This document shows positions 12,201-22,896 of a DNA stretch of 22,896 nt, in pieces. The translations under genes were made by a program, and so were the position numbers. Positions within the stretch are counted from its first letter, which is position 1. Each line of letters starts with the position of its first letter. The notes below the pieces were generated by a model, which did no database searches, was not told the origin of the DNA, and worked only from the letters and a program-made list of their open reading frames with translations. This DNA is from Funneliformis mosseae. Its lineage: Eukaryota; Glomeromycota; Glomeromycetes; Glomerales; Glomeraceae. The stretch lies in assembly GCA_910592005.1 (NCBI GenBank), contig CAJVPP010001094.1, forward strand, positions 1 to 22,896. Reading direction: 5' to 3'.

Positions 12201-12863
12201 CCCTTACAGAGATTTATTTATATTTATTTCTATACTTTTATGCATTTATATTATAGGTTCATGCCTATTAGAAAAGAAGATTCCGATAGAAGCGGTAATT
12301 GCCAACCTGGAACAATTGTGGATACTGAAATCGTGGTACCTCAGGAATTTGACTTTTGTAAGCAACATGAATTTCTTTGTTCATTTTGATATCATGTATA
12401 ATATATAATAATAGTTATAAAATTCTCGTGTATTTTATCTTGTTAGATTTGCAGTCTCATGCGAGTCCTCTAGGAACAGCTCGGCCAACGCATTATCACG
12501 TATTGTTAAATGAGGCCAAATTTCCAGTTGATGCTATACAAAATTTAACTTACAAATTATGTCATTTGTCCGTCAGGTATTGATAACGTTCAAAGAAGAG
12601 TTTTATGAATTTAATCAAGATGAATTACTCACTAATTACATTTAATTTTTAGATGTAATCTGACCATATCTCATGTGACTCCCGTTCATTATGCCCATCA
12701 CATCGCAAATCAAGCCAAGCATTTCGTTATGTGGGATGGTGCTAGTAGCGGAAGATCTGGTAGCTCAGGTGGTCGTGGTGGTGGTGGCCGTAACAGTGAC
12801 GTTACAAATGCCACGTGTGAGAGAATCAAAACCGAGATTGAGAATATGATGTATTTTGTTTAG
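9213..12863 (+). CDS. AGO: Argonaute, slicer-type RNA-silencing nuclease
   Basis: Argonaute binds small RNAs and uses them to silence or cleave matching transcripts. Proposed exons: 9213-9326, 9425-9634, 9725-10037, 10120-10545, 10626-10814, 10913-11001, 11090-11206, 11287-11343, 11430-11729, 11797-12176, 12257-12357, 12447-12576, 12653-12863, all in phase, giving 878 residues. Order: short N domain starting near RPEKPGTLG (about 16-24), linker 1 (about 190-228), PAZ (about 250-365), linker 2 with RVLPPPKL (about 420), MID (about 435-600) and PIWI to the end. The catalytic set is complete: D612 (GADVFHP), E653 (RNETIENL), D685 (FYRDGVAEGQF), H824 (PVHYAH). Phosphate-pocket residues K544, Q556 and K585 are present, but H540 stands where most eukaryotic Argonautes have tyrosine. 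A Gly/Arg/Ser-rich loop lies at 838-855, and the protein ends MMYFV. The first join (donor 9327, acceptor 9424) is the least certain, with a phase-compatible alternative at 9335/9429. It is Ago-clade rather than Piwi-clade by overall similarity; no guide class can be inferred. Confidence 0.94.
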
Positions 12864-13445
12864 AGGAAGTAGTGCGTATTAGTATAACTTGTTTTTCTTA
12901 ATTTTATTAAATGATTTTATTAAATGATTTTATTAATTTTTTTAATACTATTGTTTAATGTTATAATTTCTTAATATCTTGCATCAATATATATACATAC
13001 AATTTATATGCGAACGTTCATTATTATATACTAAATATATATATTAGAATTTAAAAACGTTTCTGTTATTTTATTAATATAAAATCACGTGATAGCTTTC
13101 TCAGTGAGGTTGTTTGGTTTCTTTAATAACAATTAATAAAAATCTTTTTTTCAAACTAACTTTAAAATGCGCTTTTTTTTTTAATTCACTAGGGAAGCGA
13201 GAAAAGAAAAAATATTTATGATTTGTTATTTATTTATTTATTTATTTATTATGGTTATGATTATTATTATTAATTTATTTTATTTATTGATTATTATTGA
13301 TCCTTTAAACTAATAATTGACCATTAGAATGAAATGAAGCATTTGTATGATCCCTTAAACCAACAAGCAAGAGATTGTATCGTTATACTTTATTTAATGC
13401 ATTTTGAAAATGTATTGAATGGAGTAGCTTTTTTTTATTGTTTAA
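12864..13445. other. Convergent 3' gap between Argonaute and MCM2
   Basis: This 582-base stretch separates two stop codons that face each other. It holds the 3' untranslated regions of both genes and no open frame of note. Candidate poly(A) signals occur for both strands, including a minus-strand AATAAA at about 13434-13439, within 12 bases of the MCM2 stop. Transcripts from the two genes could overlap here. Confidence 0.7.
13227..13250. repeat. TTTA tetranucleotide microsatellite
   Basis: About six tandem copies of TTTA lie in the convergent gap between Argonaute and MCM2. The tract contains overlapping AATAAA hexamers on the minus strand, so it could contribute to MCM2 transcript 3' ends. 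Confidence 0.85.
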
Positions 13446-17278
<3,833 letters not shown>

Positions 17279-17385
17279 ACTGTGATGTCAAATTTTAACG
17301 ATAAAAAAAAATTGTAAAAATAATGCAAAGACGAGAGAAATTATTGAAATGAAGAAAATCTAAAATCCATTTATGTTGATTGAAC

Positions 17386-17391
17386 ACGCGT
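17386..17391. promoter_or_regulatory. ACGCGT (MluI cell-cycle box) in the MCM2 promoter
   Basis: A perfect ACGCGT lies 108 bases upstream of the MCM2 ATG, a normal distance for a promoter element. In yeasts, MCM and other replication genes are activated at G1/S by MBF through this hexamer. The sequence and position fit that role; the binding protein in this organism is inferred. Confidence 0.55.
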
Positions 17392-19846
17392 AGAACCGGT
17401 GTTACCACAAAACTAACTCATAAATGGTATTATTCAACGTGATAAATCTCATATTGATAAGCACGTTTTTACAGTGGATTTGGAATATTTTAAGAACCAC
17501 TAATCTTTTACATTATTTTTCACGCAAAAATTATAATTATATTAATTATAAAGCCTTAAAAATAAAAAAAATTTTCTCGTGATGTTCAAAAATTACATTA
17601 GTACTAAAGAAACTTAACATATCAAAATTAAAAATTTTTTTATAAATGTACATCTTTAAATCCTCTTTTTAAAGTACCTATTGAATTTTCTATACAAACC
17701 AAAAAAAAGAGAAAAATATTCATTGAGTCAGTAATCTCTGAAAAACATTTATTCAATTGATTTTTTTTTTTTTTAAAATGTCTCATTTTCTTAATTGCAA
17801 ATATTAAACAATATGCTTGTTAGTTAACGTTCTCAAAAGAATTTTCCTTCTCAATTATCTTCTATAAGCCAAAGTTATGTTTTAGAAAAAAAATAAAGAT
17901 AAACGACAAAATTCTTTATAAAAGAAAAGATAAATAAAAACCCCTCTAAATTACCTTCTCTAAGAGGAAATCGGAAGAGAAATGCAGAGTTGAAGAAAAG
18001 AAACTAAAAAGTTTCTTAATTTACGAAGTACCATATTCTCTTTTGTCTTTCTTGTTATAGCATCTACAGATGTTAATAAGATTCACTCCATTTAAAATGT
18101 AATAAGTTTATTCATTATTCTAAAATTGTATTTTGATAACTGGTATTTGATTGAGCATCTTGAGCGAGAATATATACATTGTACATCAACTCAAGGGAGT
18201 TTATTCGTAAGTCAATCTGATTTCTAATCTGAATCCAAGTTTTAAAAACCAATAAATGTATTTATAAATAAATTCTATTAAATTAATTAAATGTTATAAA
18301 AACTAATAAATGCATATCAATAATCAATTAAATATGTTCTATAGGGAAATAACAATTAAACTTCGTCAAAAGTTCTATATTTTTTAATTAAAAATCTTAG
18401 CTAAAAAGACAACTTTTTATTAATATTGCAAAGGTCAAATATAAAAAAGTATTTAAAAATTGTAATCAAGTGTTTAATAACATTGATAGGCTAAAAATGG
18501 TTTTTTTTATGAACATTTCATCAGATGAATAAAGGGAAAAGTATGATCACTATCAAACGACGCATTCAATACATACTTTGCCAACATGTCCTGTAATACT
18601 TCCCGGGAATTGAATTGATGAATTCAAAAAGTTCTGTAATTAATAATATTAAATTATCTTAAGGGTCAAATCTAGATAGAACAATCTCAAAATGATAAAG
18701 CTCCCAGTGGTTCAGGTAAATCTGACGTAAGGAAGGAATTATCACTGGTTCGGTTATTGGAAGTATATTTGGAATACTTTATTAGCAATTGCGTGTATTG
18801 ACGTTATGAAAATGAGTATATTATGTATATAATAATTAATTAAATATCATCTTATATATTACATTAATGCATTTAATGGTATTAGAACGATTAAATAGTA
18901 TAAACCCAGCTAATAGTAAGTCAAAATCAAGTTTTGAATACTATATTCTACAAAAAAAAAAAAAATTGGTAAGCAAAAAGCCAAATTTATGACAAAGTTT
19001 ATTGTTTCCCTCAAATAATAATAACTCGTGTAAACGTGAATCAATACATACGGTGCAAATTATTCAATTTCAAAAAATCGTTTAACGTCAAGAATTCCAT
19101 TCCATAGAACGTCAATATTCACTGAAGTAATGATTTAAATCGACTCAAATAAGTAGGATCGATTTTATCAGAAAACTCTATTTAAATCTGAAACTAAGAT
19201 ATTAATCCAGACTCGTCATCAAATCAATGATTTTTCCTTTTTAAATTGTGAATATACTGTACATACATAACCCGAGATTCGATTTTCGATCAATATTTAT
19301 GGCGCAGCGAATTTTTTCAGAACGCAATAAAAAAAATATATTTGCTAAGAAAACACATTTATGTTTAACAAAGTGCTTTCTGGCTATTATCTTTTATTGT
19401 TTCATAGTAGCTAATTTGATACATAAGGAAAAGAGGAAAAGAATTCCAGAATACGAATTACATAATTTATCCCTTAACTTCATGCTCAATAAAAAAAATC
19501 CCGTCATATTCCTTCTTTGCTTTTATCACTGGTTTTGATCAGCAATTATTTCGCAAAGAATTTTCACACCTGCAAACAATATTAATCCGTTATTTTTCAT
19601 GGCAAAAAAAAGTAACAAATCAAATCATAGTTACATTGAGCACAATTTGTACGACTCGATCGAATCATGTTGTAAACAATAAATATGGTTGGTTACTGGC
19701 ACGCGTCACGTTAGTTTATCAGGATCGATTAAGTGGATCGGTTTGACTGACTGCTGATCGATTTAATAACCAATCATTTCAGGGCACATTTTGCGGTCAA
19801 TCCGATCCGATCTAGAATTGAACAGGGCTACTGTACATAATAAAAT
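17392..19846. other. Intergenic DNA with no supportable gene
   Basis: About 2.4 kb upstream of MCM2 without a recognisable intact gene. An imperfect 54-base tandem duplication begins at 18244 and 18298 (shared motif AATAAATG). At 18691-18780 two short frames read NDKAPSGSGKSD and then, one frame over, ITGSVIGSIFGIL, which resembles a linker plus transmembrane start, but both are quickly interrupted. The open frame at 19248-19538 (96 codons, non-ATG start) has no recognisable features and is probably chance. Confidence 0.5.
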
Positions 19847-20388
19847 TCATAAGCCACGAAGTACAGGCAAATTATGTGTGCAGTATTTTGCTTTTACTGA
19901 TAGCCCAAAAGATCTAGCACAGAGCGGGCAAGTTCTTCTAAAAATTCTTATGTACAGAATTATATCATTCCCTTTTACATCACATTTCTCATTGCTAGGT
20001 TCTATTATACCTGGTAGAATGCAATGAATGCGAAGAGAGCCAATGTGGTTAAAAAATTATGCAGTTTTCCGGTGCCACAGAACCCTTGTTATCTTTTTTT
20101 GATATAATTTCGTGAAATCCGTTAATATAAAATCAGCATTTCAACTTAAATTAATTGCAAAAATCTATCGGAAAAACTCCCTTTTCTTGTAACCATGCCT
20201 CTTCAAATAAATTCTCTTTGATCATGGCTTTCAAAAACATCTATTTCATCTCTAAACTTTCTTTTGTACTTCAACTCCAATCCGATTATTCCATCACTGA
20301 CAATATTCAATCTACTGAGAAACTCTTCAACTCTATATCGGTGCCAATGAATGCTGACATAATTAAGTGCTGTCAAATTTATTCTTGA
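19847..20388 (-). pseudogene. Broken reading frames downstream of the Crinkler-like remnant
   Basis: On the minus strand two open stretches follow the Crinkler-like frames. One (about 20185-20388) includes VEEFLSRLNIVSDG and GLELKYKRKFRDEIDVFE and ends in a stop. The other (19847 to about 20010) includes CPLCARSFGLSVKAKYC, with a CPLC pair and a later cysteine, and ends in TGA. They have protein-like composition compared with the surrounding DNA but lack starts and continuous frame. They may be the 3' part of the same decayed gene or a separate relic. I do not recognise the family. Confidence 0.25.
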
Positions 20389-20450
20389 CTTATCTTACAT
20401 TAATTCTTATTAGTCCAGTAAAATTTTTGGTACTTAACAATGGTTCCCTG

Positions 20451-20961
20451 TTAATACAAAATCAATTCACAATTAAAAATAATGTACCTGCAGCTGAGAA
20501 ACAGATTATCAAGCATTCTTTTATAAGCAGAATAAGTATTTTCGTGTGTAAAAACATCTTTAACTAGGATATCAAGGAGCATTTCTAAGCTACTGCGGAA
20601 CATTTCAATAGTATTAACGAGTCATTTTAAGTACCTTATTTAGTGTGAAATTTTCCATTTCATTTTCGACTATCACAATTTCTTCAACAAGACTTGTAAC
20701 GAAACAGGGACGTCTCTCAAATAATAAATACGGTTGACTTCACAATCTGAAAGGTCAAGAAATCAATTCAGTACCAGAAATGATCACATTAACAGAAAAG
20801 TTATTTATAAATTTCAAAATGGGTGTTAAAATTCCTCGAGCATTGCTATTTGGACTCGGAAACTTCCCAAAGAAAAGTTTGTGAGCAACGCTGGCTTCAT
20901 CATTAGCCATGATCAATCTTCGGTTAATAAGTAAATTTTTATGAATTAAAAAAATAAACAA
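20451..20961 (-). pseudogene. Decayed Crinkler-like P-loop NTPase fragment
   Basis: Three consecutive minus-strand frames read like one protein broken by frameshifts. The first (20961-20755) contains MANDEASVAHKLFFGKF, then NARGILTPILKF and NVIISGTELIS. A DEA motif followed by an aromatic-rich segment and an SGT.L element is what I recall for the Walker B and sensor region of Crinkler-type NTPases expanded in Rhizophagus. The second, ending at the stop at 20614, contains FERRPCFVTSLVEEIVI and LNKVLKMTR. The third, ending at 20451, contains SLEMLLDILVKDVFTHEN and YKRMLDN. No Walker A segment or start codon joins on in frame. A live gene with several introns is possible, but I saw no good splice sites joining the pieces. 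Family assignment is from memory of motifs, not from a search. Confidence 0.5.
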
Positions 20962-20992
20962 ATATTAGAAAACTTTAATTTTCCTTCTATCT

Positions 20993-21178
20993 TTATAACA
21001 ACTCATTAATAAGTTTAATTCCAGTATTTGTAATACGTGTATTCATACATATATTGATATGAAAGCCTATTCTGCATTTTTGTTTAAAAACGGTCCTTTG
21101 AGCCATTAATTCACACCTTTCCTTTGAAATCGCACTAATGCTTTGCTTATCGATTATATAAAGCTCTGGGATACTCAG
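20993..21178 (-). pseudogene. Short open frame just upstream of the Crinkler-like remnant
   Basis: About 61 codons are open on the minus strand, containing IPELYIIDKQSISAISK, ELMAQRTVF and NTGIKLINELL before a stop. A stop also precedes it and there is no ATG near its beginning. Its end lies about 30 bases from the first Crinkler-like frame on the same strand, so it may be an upstream piece of the same decayed gene. I do not recognise a domain. Confidence 0.25.
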
Positions 21179-21422
21179 TCATGTGATATCATTGTATAAA
21201 TAACAACAGTCTATAAAACAATACTTTTGTTAGAGATTTTAATAACGTGATTTATTAGCAGGATGAATATTACCCAATTTGTAAAGTATAATATCCTACA
21301 CTTCGCTTCAGACTATATTCGAAAATATTACTCTAATGGTTATCAAATATGTTCTTTTAATTGTAAAAATTTAAAATTATGACACATTTAATTGTTCTTA
21401 ATCCAATATTATACAAGATATG

Positions 21423-21459
21423 TCCCTTAATCTTACGGCAATTATATTTAATTAAGGGA
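21423..21459. repeat. Small inverted repeat TCCCTTAAT/ATTAAGGGA
   Basis: Perfect 9-base arms (21423-21431 and 21451-21459) flank a 19-base spacer. It lies in non-coding DNA between the Crinkler-like remnant and the tandem array. It could be a tiny transposon relic or a chance hairpin. Confidence 0.45.
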
Positions 21460-21679
21460 TCAATATTATGCATTTTGCAATTTTTATATATAAAAAAGCT
21501 GATTCAAACATTTTACTTATATGTTAACTCCAAAATCTAATATGTATAATTTCTTGTAATTTTCATACAAATATATTCAAAACCTATAATATTTAAAAAT
21601 AAATTATTTAAATATTATTACAAATATAGTTTTAAAGTATCTTCTGTTAGAAATTTTAATCCAAATAATGTGTAACGCA

Positions 21680-22455
21680 ATACATTTTAGCAGATTTCAT
21701 ATAAAATTTAAAATCGGCATTCTCAATTGATGATGTATCATTAACTAATATTGTAGAGCCGATAAATCTATATATATTATTTAAATATAAGAGATTTATA
21801 CTTGATATATAAAGGTTACGTTTGACTTTTGTGCTCTGTTTTGACAATTTTAGCAGCTTTATCATATTAAATTCAAAATCAGCATTCTCAATTAACAATT
21901 TATCATTAAGCAATATTGTAGAACTAATAAATCTACATATATATTCCTAATATGAGAATTTTATAATTGATAGATAAAGATTACACTAAACTTTTGTATT
22001 CTGTTTCTCAATTAAAAATTTATTGTTAAGCAATATTGTAGAGCTAATAAATCTACATATATTTTCCAAATATAAGAATTATATAATTAATAGATAAAGA
22101 TTACACTTGACTTTTGTGCTCTATTTTGACAATTTTAGCAGTTTTTTCATATTAAATTCAAAATCAGTATTCTCAATCGATACTTTATCATTAAGCAATA
22201 TTGTAGAGCCAATAAATCTACATATATACTTCAAATATAAGAGATTTATACTTGATATATAAAGGTTACGCTTAACTCTCATGCTCTGTTTACAATTTTA
22301 GCAAATTTTCATATGAAATTCATAATTGGTATTCTTAATCGATATTTTATCTCTAAGTAATATTATAGAGCCAATAAGTCTATATATATTATTTAAAAAT
22401 GTGAATACATCACTTGTTGGATTAAAGTTACACCTGATTTTTATATTCTGTTTAA
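21680..22455. repeat. Tandem array of about five ~165-base units
   Basis: The anchor TTGTAGAGC and its variants recurs at 21751, 21916, 22036, 22201 and 22363, giving spacings of 165, 120, 165 and 162 bases. The short unit lacks about 45 bases around 21995-22015. Other shared blocks are ACAATTTTAGCA, TATTAAATTCAAAATC and GATATATAAAGGTTACG. A partial copy starts the array near 21680. Read on the minus strand in one frame, each full unit encodes a related peptide of about 55 residues containing RFIGSTILLNDK and IENADFEFNM, but several units carry stop codons. The array may be a decayed coding repeat or plain satellite DNA. Confidence 0.8.
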
Positions 22456-22480
22456 TGATAGGTAGATATTTGCAGCTAAT

Positions 22481-22813
22481 GCTCTGAACGGTTCAGTTCA
22501 GTCCAGATTATAGGCCAATTCGAAACCGAACTGAAAATTCCGGTTCAGTTCGATTCAGATTATAAATCTTAAAAATGCTAATCCGAAACCGAACTGAACC
22601 GTAAACTGGTAAAAATCCGAACTGAACTGAAAATTTTGGATTAATCCGAAATTTTCGGTTCAGTTTGGATTTTTTTCAGTTCGGATTAGATTTATAATCT
22701 GAAAAAAATCTGAACTGAACTGAAAGATTTCGGATTGAAATTTTTGCAATCCAAAACTGAACCGAAGTTGATCTAAACCGAAAATTTTCGGATTAATCTG
22801 AACCGTTCAGAGC
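22481..22813. mobile_element. Fold-back/MITE-like element rich in GAACTGAA repeats
   Basis: The 333-base element starts with GCTCTGAACGGTTCAG and ends with the perfect reverse complement of that 16-mer. The interior is packed with variants of CCGAACTGAAC in both orientations, so the element can fold into many hairpins; one is centred near 22697. There is no coding capacity. No clear target duplication was seen next to the arms, which leaves the superfamily open. A fold-back transposon or an old MITE is the likeliest identity. Confidence 0.65.
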
Positions 22814-22896
22814 TTTACATTTTAGTAAAGCTTTCTGGTTAAAATATATGAAGTTTTCTGAGTCCTTTTTTTTGATAGTCTAATCCTAAGATAGTT
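22814..22896. other. Unassigned end of window
   Basis: A short AT-rich tail follows the fold-back element. A TAAAGC motif appears twice close together next to the element's right end (22825-22835 region and within its flank as TTTAC/GTAAAG). No gene is seen. Confidence 0.4.

Noticed and set aside
19248..19538. 96-codon plus-strand open frame
   Set aside because: It starts at a non-ATG codon, has no recognisable domain, is rich in codons expected from AT-rich DNA, and lacks splice partners or similarity between neighbouring frames.
21656..21913. 85-codon minus-strand frame as an independent gene
   Set aside because: It is simply the two least damaged units of the tandem array, opens at a TTG, and is preceded in frame by a stop at 21947-21949.

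Overview
The window looks like nuclear DNA of a very AT-rich, intron-rich fungus. Three conserved eukaryotic genes are split by short introns (about 65 to 110 bases) with GTAAGT/GTATGT-like donors and YAG acceptors, and they sit in long, almost GC-free intergenic DNA. A two-domain peroxisomal AAA ATPase, a slicer-type Argonaute, MCM2, and remnants that look like Crinkler-type NTPase genes suggest an early-diverging fungus. A Rhizophagus-like arbuscular mycorrhizal fungus is my best guess, but that is an inference from gene content and composition, not a database match.

Layout. 1-3705 is an AT-rich gene desert holding one clear MITE (537-798) with Tc1/mariner-type ends. 3706-7981 (+) is PEX6 in about ten exons. 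7982-9212 is intergenic and ends in an A-run plus TA-rich microsatellite just before the next start codon. 9213-12863 (+) is a complete Argonaute gene in 13 exons with an intact D-E-D-H catalytic set. 12864-13445 is a short convergent 3'-3' gap with a TTTA microsatellite. 13446-17278 (-) is a complete MCM2 gene in 16 exons, whose first coding exon appears to be only the ATG. An MluI cell-cycle box lies 108 bases upstream of that ATG. 17279-19846 shows no convincing gene. 19847-21178 (-) holds a chain of broken reading frames, the clearest (20451-20961) resembling a Crinkler-type P-loop NTPase. 21680-22455 is a tandem array with a period of about 165 bases, and 22481-22813 is a fold-back element with 16-base perfect terminal inverted repeats.

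The three intact genes belong to different processes: peroxisomal receptor recycling, small-RNA silencing and replication licensing. They do not form a pathway. PEX6 and Argonaute are tandem and Argonaute and MCM2 are convergent. The first 17 kb carries the housekeeping-type genes, while the last 3 kb is dominated by decayed genes and repeats.

No clearly undescribed system is present. The points most worth following are the tandem array whose unit spacings are all multiples of three, the single-codon first exon of MCM2, the histidine in the Argonaute 5'-nucleotide pocket, and the decayed Crinkler-like locus. All exon joins were made by eye from splice consensus, reading phase and family similarity. 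No alignment or search was run.
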